Shown here in pieces: positions 42,392 through 51,036 of a stretch of DNA of 64,000 nt (position 1 is its first letter; each line of letters begins with the position of its first letter). The stretch covers positions 1,010,521 through 1,074,520 of the forward strand of contig NZ_CP082286.1 of assembly GCF_019880245.1 (NCBI RefSeq), in the 5' to 3' direction. Both the position numbers and the translations under genes were made by a program. This stretch comes from Halobaculum roseum (GTDB taxonomy: Archaea; Halobacteriota; Halobacteria; Halobacteriales; Haloferacaceae). The notes below the pieces were generated by a model, which saw only the letters and a program-made list of their open reading frames with translations, was not told the DNA's origin and made no database searches.

Positions 42392-42431
42392 CGTTATCAC
42401 GTGTCACGGCGGCGCCGGGTATTACGTTATC
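42392..42431. promoter_or_regulatory. CGTTATC direct repeats before glpA
   Basis: CGTTATC occurs at 42392-42398 and 42425-42431, 33 bp apart (about three helical turns), in the 90-bp gap between the Orc-like gene and glpA. One copy lies next to the glpA start. Candidate sites for a glycerol regulator; also overlapping likely TATA sequence. Confidence 0.35.
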
Positions 42432-42471
42432 GGTTACCCGGCAGTGATCGTAGAATACGTCGAACGGGAGG

Positions 42472-43650
42472 TCAGGCGGACGAGTCCTCGTTCCAGCGAC
42501 GCGCGAGCCGCCGGAACGCCAGCGTCGGGAACCGCGGGTCGACCCGGCTCGGGGGCCTCCCCGGGCCGCCGGAGTCGTCGACCCTGACGCGCTCGACGAC
42601 GCCGGTCTCGGCGAGCTCGTAGAGGAACCGCTCGACGGTGGCCGCCGTCAGGTCGATGCGGTCGGCGATCCGCGCGGCGCACTCGCCCACGGGAGCGCGT
42701 TCCTCCGGCGGGAGGTCGACGAGACACGCGAGCGTCCGAACCCGGTTCTCCGGGAGCGCGAGCACCCGTCCAAGCGGAACGCACGGCCACGGCACGGCCG
42801 CCATCCCCGCCTCCACGTCGGCGTCGTCGACGACGGGATCGCCGTCCCCGGAGGCGGCCTCGACGGCGCCCAACAGCGCCGAGAGCGCGACGCCGGCGTC
42901 GCCCTCGGCCCACTCCGCGAGCCGCCGGATCGCCGAGTGTGCGAGCGCGCCCTGTCCGAGCCCGGCGTCGGCCCGCGCCGCGAGCACGTCCGTGAGCGTC
43001 GCGCGGGAGTACGCCTCCACGTCGACGACGACGGCGTCGTCGGGGACGCCGACCGCGTCGGGGTCGGCCCGGCCGACCGCGAGCCACGCGAACGCGCCGG
43101 CGACGCCGTCGAGCCGCTCGGCGACCGTCGCCACGTCGACCGTCTCGGGTTCGCCGACGTGGTCGGCGACGACCACCACCGGGCCGGCGCCGCGGACGCG
43201 ACGCTCCAGTCGCTCGTGGAGCTCGTCGGTGCCGACGCCGCGGCGCGGGACCGACTCCGCGACGAGCGCGTCGAGCACGGCGTGGGAGAACTCGAACGCC
43301 GAGTCCGCCGTCCGCAGGTCGACGTAGACGAACGAGACGCCGGGCGCGCTCCCCCCGCGGGTCGTGGTGAAGACGGCGTCGCTCGGCGGCGACAGCGACG
43401 CCGACAGCCGATCGGCGAGCGCGGTCGCCACGGCGGATTTCCCGGCCCCGCCCGGCCCGTGGAGGTACCCGTCGGGCGGCGCCCGGCCGTCGAAAACAGG
43501 ATCGAAGTGATCGAGCAACCGCTCGATGAGCGGCCCCCGGCCGATCGGCTCCTCGCGGTGCCAGACCGGGCTCAGTTGCTGCTCGTCGAGCACGAGCCGG
43601 CGGCGGTCGCCGGTGCGTTGACGCCGTGCGATCCGATCCTCGATGTCCAT
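42472..43650 (-). CDS. Diverged Orc1/Cdc6-like AAA+ ATPase with winged helix
   Basis: 392 aa. REEPIGRGPLIERLLDHFDPVF is the Orc1/Cdc6 lead, followed by Walker A GPGGAGKSAVA (Lys71). Where Walker B Asp-Glu is expected the sequence is VVVVADHVGE (Asp163-His164), lacking the catalytic glutamate. The C-terminus is a winged helix (RIDLTAATVERFLYELAETGVVERV). No ORB-like repeats or AT-rich origin lie nearby; it sits at the head of the glp genes. It may act as a DNA-binding regulator rather than an initiator. Confidence 0.75.
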   Translation of the reverse strand: MDIEDRIARRQRTGDRRRLVLDEQQLSPVWHREEPIGRGPLIERLLDHFDPVFDGRAPPDGYLHGPGGAGKSAVATALADRLSASLSPPSDAVFTTTRGGSAPGVSFVYVDLRTADSAFEFSHAVLDALVAESVPRRGVGTDELHERLERRVRGAGPVVVVADHVGEPETVDVATVAERLDGVAGAFAWLAVGRADPDAVGVPDDAVVVDVEAYSRATLTDVLAARADAGLGQGALAHSAIRRLAEWAEGDAGVALSALLGAVEAASGDGDPVVDDADVEAGMAAVPWPCVPLGRVLALPENRVRTLACLVDLPPEERAPVGECAARIADRIDLTAATVERFLYELAETGVVERVRVDDSGGPGRPPSRVDPRFPTLAFRRLARRWNEDSSA

Positions 43651-43839
43651 GGTCGGTCGATGCGGTAGGTAGTGGCGGTATGCGGGGCGGGGTTCTAATG
43701 CGACCGGTTCTCGGTCGGCGGCTCCCCCGTTTGTTTACTACTGCTACCCGTGCGTCAGTAACGTTTATAATCGTTCACTATACATCTATCGGTATCGGCG
43801 TCTCGTCCGAGCGGGACTCCGGACGGAGGACACGCACAC
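43651..43839. promoter_or_regulatory. Divergent promoter region of the glycerol locus
   Basis: Separates the Orc-like gene and glpK. AT-rich strings GTTTGTTTACTAC (near 43730) and GTTTATAATCG with TATACATC (43763-43785) supply promoter elements. TACTG and CAGTA flank a 12-bp spacer at about 43740-43760, a weak palindrome. The glpK leader would be roughly 50 nt, long for this organism. Confidence 0.45.
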
Positions 43840-45372
43840 ATGCCAGACACGTACGTCGGCGCGATCGATCAGGGAACGACAGGGACGCGATTCATGGTGT
43901 TCGACCACGCCGGGCAGGTGGTCGCCAACGCGTACGAGAAACACGAGCAGATCTATCCGGAGCCGGGGTGGGTCGAACACGACCCGACGGAGATCTGGGA
44001 GAACACGACGACGGTCGTCACGAGGGGGCTCGCCGACGCCGGGCTGGAGGCGAGCCAACTGGAGGCGATCGGCATCACGAACCAGCGCGAGACGACCGTC
44101 GTGTGGGACGCCGACAGCGGCCGTCCCGTCCACAACGCGCTCGTGTGGCAGGACCGCCGCACCACCGACCGCGTCGAGGAGTTACAGGCGGAGGACAAGG
44201 TCGAGTGGATCCGCGGCAAGACCGGCCTCGAGGCCGACGCGTACTTCTCGGCGACGAAGACCGAGTGGATCCTCGACAACGCCGAGCCGCTGAAGCTCCA
44301 GTCCTCCCGCGGCGGCGGGCTCCGCGAGCGCGCCGAGGCGGGGGAGCTGCTGATGGGAACGATCGACAGCTGGCTCATCTACAACCTGACGGGCAACCAC
44401 ATCACGGACGTGACGAACGCCTCGCGGACGATGCTGTACGACATCCGCGAGCTGGAGTGGGACGACGAGCTGCTCGCGGAGTTCGACGTTCCCGAGTCGA
44501 TGGTGCCTGAGGTTCGTCCGTCCTCCGACGAGGAGTACTACGGGTACACCGACCCCGACGGCTTCCTCGGCGCCGAGGTCCCCGTGGCGGGGGCGCTCGG
44601 CGACCAGCAGGCCGCGATGTTCGGCCAGACGTGCTTCGACGAGGGCGACGCGAAGAACACCTACGGCACCGGGTCGTTCTACCTGATGAACACCGGCACC
44701 GAGGCCGTCGAGTCCGACCACGGCCTGCTCACGACGATCGGGTTCCAGCTGTCGGACGAGCCCGTCCGGTACGCGCTGGAGGGGTCGATCTTCGTCACCG
44801 GCGCCGCCATCGAGTGGCTGGAGGACGTGGACCTCATCAACAACGCCGCACAGACCGCGGAGCTCGCCCGGTCGGTCGACTCCACCGACGGCGTCTACAT
44901 GGTCCCCGCGTTCACGGGACTCGGCGCCCCCCACTGGGACGGCCGGGCCCGGGGCACCATCGTCGGGATGACCCGCGGGACACGAAAGGAGCACATCGTC
45001 CGGGCGACCCTGGAGGCGATCGCCTACCAGACGCGCGACGTGGCCGAGGCGATGGAGGCCGACTCCGGCGTCGAGACCACCTCGCTGCGCGTCGACGGCG
45101 GCGCCGTCAAGAACGACTTCCTGTGTCAGCTCCAGTCGGACATCATCCAGACGGAGATCGCCCGCCCCGAGGTCGACGAGACCACCGCGCTGGGGTCGGC
45201 GTACGCCGCCGGACTCGCGGTCGGCTACTGGGACTCGGTCGACGATCTGCGGCAGAACTGGCAGGTCGACCGGGAGTTCACCCCCGAGATGGACGACGCC
45301 GACGCCGACGCGATGTACGACCGGTGGGGGGACGCCGTCGAACGGTCGCTGAACTGGGCCACGGAGGACTGA
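43840..45372 (+). CDS. glpK: Glycerol kinase
   Basis: 510 aa. Phosphorylates glycerol with ATP. FGGY family: AIDQGTTGTRFMVFDHAGQ at the N-terminus, ITNQRETTVVWD, NASRTMLYDI, GDQQAAMFGQTC, and LRVDGGAVKNDFLCQLQSDI near the C-terminus. A small Arg/Gly-rich insertion (SSRGGGLRERAEAG) sits before the GTIDSWL motif. Start chosen at MPDTY. Together with glpABC it feeds glycerol into glycolysis at dihydroxyacetone phosphate. Confidence 0.97.
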   Translation: MPDTYVGAIDQGTTGTRFMVFDHAGQVVANAYEKHEQIYPEPGWVEHDPTEIWENTTTVVTRGLADAGLEASQLEAIGITNQRETTVVWDADSGRPVHNALVWQDRRTTDRVEELQAEDKVEWIRGKTGLEADAYFSATKTEWILDNAEPLKLQSSRGGGLRERAEAGELLMGTIDSWLIYNLTGNHITDVTNASRTMLYDIRELEWDDELLAEFDVPESMVPEVRPSSDEEYYGYTDPDGFLGAEVPVAGALGDQQAAMFGQTCFDEGDAKNTYGTGSFYLMNTGTEAVESDHGLLTTIGFQLSDEPVRYALEGSIFVTGAAIEWLEDVDLINNAAQTAELARSVDSTDGVYMVPAFTGLGAPHWDGRARGTIVGMTRGTRKEHIVRATLEAIAYQTRDVAEAMEADSGVETTSLRVDGGAVKNDFLCQLQSDIIQTEIARPEVDETTALGSAYAAGLAVGYWDSVDDLRQNWQVDREFTPEMDDADADAMYDRWGDAVERSLNWATED

Positions 45373-45378
45373 TCGCGG

Positions 45379-46455
45379 ATGTACGACCTGCTGCTTCAGG
45401 TGCCGCTGATCGGAACGGAGTGGGAGACGTTCCTGCTCCTGTTCATCACCGCCCTCGCGGGCGGCGCCTTCGGCGCCGCGCTGGGCGCGCTGCCGGCGTT
45501 CGTCTTCACCGGGTTCGTCGTCTTCCTCGGCGAGGGACTGGCGATCCTCCAGCGCGAGATCGGGACGCTGCCGGGGATCAACGGCGGCGAACTCGCCGCC
45601 GGCGTGACGGGCGTGATCGGCTTCGGCGCGGTGACGGGGCCGCACATCGCCTTCGCGGGCGGCGTCGCCGCCTCCGCGTACGCGGGCAAGAAGTACCCCG
45701 AGATGGAGCCCGACGGCTGGGACTACCACTTCGGGAAGAACATCCTGTACGCCTTCGGCACGAAACCCGACATCCTCGCCGTCGGCGCCGTCTTCGGCCT
45801 CCTGGGGATGCTGATCAACCAGGTCGGCGCAGCGATCGGCACGCCGACGGACACGATCGCGTTGTCGGTCGTCCTCACGGCGCTGATCGCCCGCGTCGCG
45901 TTCGGCTACCCGCTCGTCGGGAAGGCGGCCGGCGGGAGCCTGCTCGACATGTCGCCGTTCGAGCGCGAGGAGCCGAGGACCGTCGCCGACGGCGGGGAGG
46001 TTCCGGAGGAACACGCCGGTCGCCTCGCGACCGAGCCGTGGCTCCCCCATCAGTACAAGTGGGCCGGCGTCGCGACGATCGGCCTGGTCGGCGGGATCCT
46101 CGGCGGCTATATCTGGATCCGAACGGGGAGCATCTTCCTCGGGTACGCCATCTCGGCGATGAGCCTGCTGTTCCTCAACCTCGGCGTCGAGAAGATCCCC
46201 GTCACCCACCACATCACGCTCATCGGCGCCGTCGGCGCGGTCGTCGTCGCCCCCGTCGCCGGGAGCGTCGTCGCACTGCTCGCGGCGGGCGCCTTCGGCG
46301 TCTTCAGCGGGCTGCTCGGCGAGGTGACCCAGCGGGTCATGTACGCCCACTCGGGTACCCACGTCGACCCGCCCGCGATGGCGATCGCCGTGGCGATGCT
46401 CGTCGTCGCGGTGCTGGCGTTCCTCGGCGTGCTTCCCAACGCCGGCTACCTCTGA
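45379..46455 (+). CDS. Membrane protein downstream of glpK, possible glycerol facilitator
   Basis: 358 aa, about eight to ten hydrophobic helices with long glycine-rich segments (LAGGAFGAALGALPAFVFTGFVVF, GVTGVIGFGAVTGPHIAFAGGVAAS, KIPVTHHITLIGAVGAVVVAPVAG). Lies 6 bp after glpK on the same strand. In Haloferax a protein in this position was proposed as glycerol facilitator. It has no NPA motif and is not aquaporin-like, so if it carries glycerol it belongs to a different fold. An internal acidic loop follows LLDMSPFEREEP. Confidence 0.75.
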   Translation: MYDLLLQVPLIGTEWETFLLLFITALAGGAFGAALGALPAFVFTGFVVFLGEGLAILQREIGTLPGINGGELAAGVTGVIGFGAVTGPHIAFAGGVAASAYAGKKYPEMEPDGWDYHFGKNILYAFGTKPDILAVGAVFGLLGMLINQVGAAIGTPTDTIALSVVLTALIARVAFGYPLVGKAAGGSLLDMSPFEREEPRTVADGGEVPEEHAGRLATEPWLPHQYKWAGVATIGLVGGILGGYIWIRTGSIFLGYAISAMSLLFLNLGVEKIPVTHHITLIGAVGAVVVAPVAGSVVALLAAGAFGVFSGLLGEVTQRVMYAHSGTHVDPPAMAIAVAMLVVAVLAFLGVLPNAGYL

Positions 46456-46587
46456 GCCGGCGCGACGGCTCCCGGTCGACGCCGGTCGGGACCGTTCGGG
46501 CCGACGCCGGTCGGACCGGCGCGCGGTCGAGTCGCGGCGGTCGTACCGCCGCCGAACTTATCCCCGCGAGCGACTACCCCTCCGTCG

Positions 46588-47298
46588 ATGAAGGTCGCAC
46601 TCGTCACCGTCGGCGACGAACTGCTCGCGGGCGACACGGTGAACACCAACGCCTCGTGGCTCGGCGAGCGGCTGACGGGCCGCGGCGTCGCCGTCGAGCG
46701 CGTGACGACCGTCCCCGACCGCGTCGACGACATCGCGGGCGTTGTTCGCGAGTATCGCGACGCCTACGACGCGGTGGTGGTCACCGGCGGCGTCGGCCCG
46801 ACCCACGACGACGTGACGATGGACGGCGTCGCCGCCGCCGTCGGCGTCGACCTCGCCCCCAGCGACGAGGCGCTCGCGTACCTCACCGAGCACGGCGGCT
46901 ACGCGGCCGACGACCTCACCGAGGGGACTACCCACCTCCCGGCGGGGGCGCGCGTCATCCACAACGAGGAGGGCGTCGCGCCCGGCTGTGTGATCGACTC
47001 GGTCTACGTGCTCCCGGGCGTCCCCACCGAGATGAAGGCGATGTTCGAGTCGGTCGCCGAGGAGTTCGCCGGCGACGAGCCACACACCGCGACCGTCGAG
47101 ACGCCCGAGCCCGAGTCGCGCCTGCTCGACCGGCTCTCGGCGGTCCGCGAGCGATACGACGTGGCGGTCGGCTCCTACCCCGGCGAGACGGTGCGCGTGA
47201 AGTTCACGGGCACCGACGAGGCGCACGTCGCCGACGCCGCCGACTGGTTCCGCGAGCGTGTGGAGACCGCGGAGTCGACGCCGGCGGCCGAGGACTGA
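46588..47298 (+). CDS. CinA/MoaB-type molybdopterin-binding domain protein
   Basis: 236 aa. VALVTVGDELLAGDTVNTNASWLGERLTGRGV and VVVTGGVGPTHDDVTMDGVA are the MoCF-biosynthesis/CinA N-terminal signatures, and VYVLPGVPTEMKAMFE follows. The C-terminal amidase domain of bacterial CinA is absent, as in other archaea. The family includes pyrophosphatases acting on ADP-ribose or FAD; specific activity unknown. Single gene. Confidence 0.85.
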   Translation: MKVALVTVGDELLAGDTVNTNASWLGERLTGRGVAVERVTTVPDRVDDIAGVVREYRDAYDAVVVTGGVGPTHDDVTMDGVAAAVGVDLAPSDEALAYLTEHGGYAADDLTEGTTHLPAGARVIHNEEGVAPGCVIDSVYVLPGVPTEMKAMFESVAEEFAGDEPHTATVETPEPESRLLDRLSAVRERYDVAVGSYPGETVRVKFTGTDEAHVADAADWFRERVETAESTPAAED

Positions 47299-47356
47299 CC
47301 CGAACGACGGCGCGGTCGCTCGGCGGAACAAACGCGACGGGATCGCAGTCCCCGAC

Positions 47357-47485
47357 TCAGCGGTAGAGGTACGCGAGCCAGACGACGACGGCCAGCACGC
47401 TCGCGATCAGCACGACCGCCGCGGTGGGCGTCGTCGGCAGCGCGACCTCCGAGCCGGACTCGGCGACGAGCGGAAGCGGATTCAT
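47357..47485 (-). CDS. Single-pass small membrane protein, 42 aa
   Basis: MNPLPLVAESGSEVALPTTP followed by one hydrophobic helix (TAAVVLIASVLAVVVWLAYLYR). A TATA-like GTTTATACG lies about 30 bp upstream with a short leader. Too short for automatic calls but start, helix and promoter are all in place. The N-terminus probably faces outside and the YLYR end inside. Function unknown; may attach to a larger membrane complex. Confidence 0.7.
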   Translation of the reverse strand: MNPLPLVAESGSEVALPTTPTAAVVLIASVLAVVVWLAYLYR

Positions 47486-47606
47486 GCGCGGGAGTGGGAC
47501 CGAACGGCGTATAAACGTGTATATCCCGGGCGACGGCGTCGGGATATCGAGCGCCGGCCGCGAGACGAGCCGGGGCCGGACGGGACCGAACGGACCGAGA
47601 CAGAGG

Positions 47607-48431
47607 TCAGTCCTCGGTCGCCGGCGGGGTCGTCGCGGGGTCGTAGCTATCGGCGATCCCGTCGAGCGCCCCGTGGTGCCTGGTCGTGTGTGGCGCCGTC
47701 AGCGGCGACACGGAGATCCGGCCCTCGACGACCGCGCGCCGGTCGGTGCCGACGGGATCGGGGATGTCGCCCGACTGCATGCGGTCCCAGGTACGGTCGA
47801 CCAGGTCCACGTGGTCGCCGTCGCGCTCGGCGGTCATGTCGTACAGCGTCGACGGCCGCGTGACCTCCATCCCGGTCGCGCGGCCCTCGGGGGTCCACGG
47901 CGCGTTCACGTTCAGGTAGTCCGCCTCGTCGAAGACGCCGGCGTCCGGGGCGACCTCGGCGAGATAGCGCGTGACGGCCGCCGCCTCCTCGTAGTCCTCG
48001 ACGTCGGATGCCTTCCGTCGCCACTCGTCGCCGCTGCCGCCGGGGACGTACAGCGAGACGGCCATCGCGGGCACGCCGAAGAACGCCGCCTCGACGGCCG
48101 CCGAGACGGTGCCCGAGCGCCCGAGCACGTACGCGCCGATGTTGGCGCCCTTGTTGCAGCCGGCGACGACCATGTCGGCGTCGGGACACAGCGACTCCAG
48201 CCCGGCGACGGCGCAGTCGGCCGGGGTGCCCTCGATGGCGTAGCCGAGCTCGTGTTCGCGGACCGCGACGCGCCTGGAGAGCTTCCGCCCGACGGCCGAC
48301 TGGTCGTCCGCGGGCGCGACCGCGACGACCTCGCCGACCGCCGAGAGGGCGTCATGGAGGGCGCGGAACCCGGGGCTCTCGATGCCGTCGTCGTTCGTCA
48401 GGAGGAACGTCGGGGCGTCGCTGGCGCTCAT
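47607..48431 (-). CDS. surE: 5'-nucleotidase/polyphosphatase SurE
   Basis: 274 aa. LLTNDDGIESPGFRALHDAL is the SurE active-site motif, with APADDQSAVGRKLS, GCNKGANIGAYVLGRSGTVSAAVEA and LNVNAPW completing the metal and phosphate site. Hydrolyses nucleoside monophosphates and related phosphates in stationary phase. Length and all motifs normal; acidic tail at the end. Single gene. Confidence 0.95.
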   Translation of the reverse strand: MSASDAPTFLLTNDDGIESPGFRALHDALSAVGEVVAVAPADDQSAVGRKLSRRVAVREHELGYAIEGTPADCAVAGLESLCPDADMVVAGCNKGANIGAYVLGRSGTVSAAVEAAFFGVPAMAVSLYVPGGSGDEWRRKASDVEDYEEAAAVTRYLAEVAPDAGVFDEADYLNVNAPWTPEGRATGMEVTRPSTLYDMTAERDGDHVDLVDRTWDRMQSGDIPDPVGTDRRAVVEGRISVSPLTAPHTTRHHGALDGIADSYDPATTPPATED

Positions 48432-48470
48432 TGTCCGCGGGTCGGTCGGGGCCGACAAAAGCACGCCGCC

Positions 48471-48854
48471 TCAGACGATCGGGTCGTCGCCCGTCGACGC
48501 GTCCCCGCCATCGGTCGGTGCGTCCCAGTCGGGCGATCCGTCCCCGTCGTCGGCGCCGAACCCGGATCCGCCGCCGCGGCCGCCGGGCAGCGGGAGGGCG
48601 GCCTCGTGGGCGGCGCTGGTGAGGACGATCACGTCGCCGACGCCCCGGACGAGCCGGAACGGGACGCGCACGCCCGCGGCGCCGCTCGGCAGGCCGCCCA
48701 CGGTTCCCTCGTCGACGTCCGACAGCGCGAGCGCGACGGGGGCGTCCGCCTCCAGGTCGACGAGCACGTCGATCACTCGGCCGACGCGCGCGCCGTCCGC
48801 CGTGAACACCTCCTTGCTCGCGAGGTCCGTCACGGGCGTGGTGTCGGATGGCAT
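48471..48854 (-). CDS. PRC-barrel domain protein
   Basis: 127 aa. TPVTDLASKEVFTADGARVGRVIDVLVDLEADAPVALALSDVD, then GVRVPFRLVRGVGDVIVLT: the two halves of a PRC-barrel. In haloarchaea PRC-barrel proteins CdpB1 and CdpB2 work with SepF in cell division; this protein is of the same general type but has a 45-residue Gly/Asp tail and is not assigned to either. Start at MPSDTTP; an upstream ATG would add a few unneeded residues. Gap after it (284 bp) holds no gene I can support. Confidence 0.75.
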   Translation of the reverse strand: MPSDTTPVTDLASKEVFTADGARVGRVIDVLVDLEADAPVALALSDVDEGTVGGLPSGAAGVRVPFRLVRGVGDVIVLTSAAHEAALPLPGGRGGGSGFGADDGDGSPDWDAPTDGGDASTGDDPIV

Positions 48855-49138
48855 GACGGTCCGACCTTCGCAGCCTGTCACTTAACGTCTTCTCAGATAC
48901 GGCTGGGGCGACGGGTCCTCCGCGTCGCCGTCGGGGCGGCCGCGAGGACCGTTCGTCGGTACACGGGGTCGGGTACGAATTCGGGGGCGTAGATCCCTCG
49001 GCGACCGCGACGTGTCGCCGACTCCGTGGCGACACCGACGACGGCACCGCGAGCCGGCGAGTCGCCGGCGACCGCAACGGCGACCGCGACGCCGACGCGG
49101 ACCGCAACGCACAGGGGCCCCGCGCGACAGTCGCCGGT

Positions 49139-49495
49139 ATGGGACTCGGAAGCACGGCCAAGAAACTCCAGAAAGTCGCCGACATGGCCGAGAAGCTGTA
49201 CGCGAAGGTGAACGAGATCCGCCAGCAGGTCGAGTCCGTGCGGGGCTCGGTCGAGGAGACGGAGTCGCGAGTGGGCGCGCTCGAACACGAACTCGCCGAG
49301 CAGCGCGCGCTCGTCGAGGCGCTCGCGGAGGAGCAGGGCGTCGACGTGGACGCGGTGCTCGAGGCGGTCGAAGCCGAGAGCGAGGGCGACGGCGACTCGG
49401 CCGGGGACGGAAGCGAGGGCGACTCGGCCGACAGCGCCGGCGACGGAGCCTCCGCCGACGACGGGACCGACGGCGACGGAACCGACGATACCTGA
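49139..49495 (+). CDS. Haloarchaeal coiled-coil protein (DUF5798-like)
   Basis: 118 aa. MGLGSTAKKLQKVADMAEKLYAKVNEIRQQ begins a long coiled coil that runs to about residue 80 with heptad spacing (RVGALEHELAEQRALVEALAEEQG). The last 35 residues are Asp/Gly/Ser/Ala. I recall the N-terminus as a conserved haloarchaeal family of unknown function. Likely cytosolic scaffold. Single gene; GACC tetranucleotide runs follow near 49551. Confidence 0.8.
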   Translation: MGLGSTAKKLQKVADMAEKLYAKVNEIRQQVESVRGSVEETESRVGALEHELAEQRALVEALAEEQGVDVDAVLEAVEAESEGDGDSAGDGSEGDSADSAGDGASADDGTDGDGTDDT

Positions 49496-49621
49496 CCACA
49501 ACTCACCACAACTGACGACGACCGATAGCCCGGTCCGTCGCTCCGTCGCGACCGACCGACCGACCGACCCTGGCGACGAGCGGATAGAAAGATACGTGAC
49601 CGTCGGCAAGAATTGCGACGC

Positions 49622-50602
49622 ATGACCACCCATCGCGACCCCCTCGACTCCGTGTTGGAGACGGTCGGGGAGACGCCGCTCGTCCGGGTGCACGCCGCGC
49701 CCGAGGCGGTGCCGGTGTACGCGAAGCTCGAGTCGTTCAACCCCGGCGCGTCGGTGAAGGACCGCATCGGGGCGTACATGCTCGAACGGATGCTGGAGGA
49801 GGGGACGATCTCCCCGGGCGGGACCGTCATCGAGCCGACCGCGGGCAACACGGGCATCGGTTTCGCCGTCGCGGCCGGGCAGCTCGACGTGAATGCGGTG
49901 TTCGTCGTCCCCGAGCGATTCAGCGTCGAGAAGCAGCAGCTCATGCGCGCGCTCGGCGCGGAGGTGGTCAACACGCCCAGCGAGGACGGCATGGGACGCG
50001 CCATCGAGCGCGCCCACGAGCTCGCCGAGGAGCTCGACGACGCGGTCGTTCCCCAGCAGTTCTCGAACCCGCTGAACGCCGAGGCCCACTACGCGACGAC
50101 CGCGCCCGAGGTGTTCGACGCGCTCGACGGCGAGGTCGGCGCGATCGTCGCGGGCATGGGCACCGGCGGGACGCTGATGGGGATGGCCGACTACGCCCGC
50201 GACCGGGGCTCGGACGCACGGATCGTCGGCGTCCAGCCCGAGGGGTCGACCTACGGCGACCTGTTCGGCGAGGACGCCGAGGAGGGCGAGTACAAGACCG
50301 AGGGGATCGGCACCCACGACGTGAGCACCAACGAGCTCGTCGACCCGGAGAAGCTGGACGACCTGAAGACGATCTCCGACCGCGCGGTCCACGAGGAGAT
50401 GGCCCGGCTGGCCCGCGAGGAGGGCCAGTTGGTCGCCTCCAGCGCGGCCGCGAACTCGCTGGCGGCGATCGAGGTCGCCGAGGAGATCCGCGACGGCGAC
50501 GTGGACGCGCCCCACGACACGGTCGTCACGGTGTTCGCCGACTCCAGCGAGCGGTACCTCTCGAAGGGCGTCTACCGCGAGTTCGAGGAGTGGACCGGCT
50601 GA
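49622..50602 (+). CDS. Cysteine synthase / cystathionine beta-synthase family
   Basis: 326 aa, fold type II PLP enzyme. PLP lysine Lys46 in NPGASVKDRIG, phosphate loop PTAGNTGIGFAVAAG, and GMGTGGTLMGMADY. TVVTVFADSSERYLSKGVY matches the CysK/CBS C-terminus. Makes cysteine from O-acetylserine, O-phosphoserine or homocysteine+serine; the substrate cannot be read. Start at the second ATG (MTTHRD), which fits the family; a TATA-like GATAGAAAGATAC precedes it. Confidence 0.92.
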   Translation: MTTHRDPLDSVLETVGETPLVRVHAAPEAVPVYAKLESFNPGASVKDRIGAYMLERMLEEGTISPGGTVIEPTAGNTGIGFAVAAGQLDVNAVFVVPERFSVEKQQLMRALGAEVVNTPSEDGMGRAIERAHELAEELDDAVVPQQFSNPLNAEAHYATTAPEVFDALDGEVGAIVAGMGTGGTLMGMADYARDRGSDARIVGVQPEGSTYGDLFGEDAEEGEYKTEGIGTHDVSTNELVDPEKLDDLKTISDRAVHEEMARLAREEGQLVASSAAANSLAAIEVAEEIRDGDVDAPHDTVVTVFADSSERYLSKGVYREFEEWTG

Positions 50603-50619
50603 CCGGGTGAACGAGGCGA

Positions 50620-51036
50620 TCAGTCGCGCCGCGCCAGGTCGCGTTCGAGCAGCCGGACGTTGCGGCGGTTGAGCTTCACGACCGCATCGAGCGCGTCGCC
50701 GACGATCGGGACGGAGCCGACGAGCAGGTCGATCCCGACGTACAGCAGCATCCGCACGAGGAGTCGCTTGCGGGCGCCGAGCCGGAACGCGTCCCAGACG
50801 ACAAGCAGCGCGAGCAGCGTCGCCAGGAGGTCGCCGACGACGGGGATCACGCCCGCGAGCGCGTCGACGCCGACGCGGTAGCCGACGACGGGCAGTCGGA
50901 TCGCGTCGTCGAGGAGATGCGCCACGCGTCTGGCGCGCCGGAGTCGGCGAACGTCGGCGGGGGACGACGCCAGCGACTCCGCGGGGCGATCCGCGAGCGC
51001 GGCGCCCGCGTCCCCGTCGGCTGCCTCGGGAGCCAT
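50620..51036 (-). CDS. DUF4112 membrane protein
   Basis: 138 aa. RRARRVAHLLDDAIRLPVVGYRVGVDALAGVIPVVGDLLATLLALLVVWDAFRLG, then GIDLLVGSVPIVGDALDAVVKLNRRNVRLL: twin IPVVGD/VPIVGD loops are the DUF4112 signature. Two or three helices. Overlaps the stop of the upstream UPF0058 gene by one base, so the two are co-translated. Confidence 0.9.
   Translation of the reverse strand: MAPEAADGDAGAALADRPAESLASSPADVRRLRRARRVAHLLDDAIRLPVVGYRVGVDALAGVIPVVGDLLATLLALLVVWDAFRLGARKRLLVRMLLYVGIDLLVGSVPIVGDALDAVVKLNRRNVRLLERDLARRD

Noticed and set aside
43651-43839. Possible replication origin beside the Orc-like gene
   Set aside because: No long ORB-type repeats and only modest AT content; the gene itself lacks the catalytic glutamate.
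49551-49569. GACC tetranucleotide run
   Set aside because: Five short units in GC-rich spacer; no sign of function.
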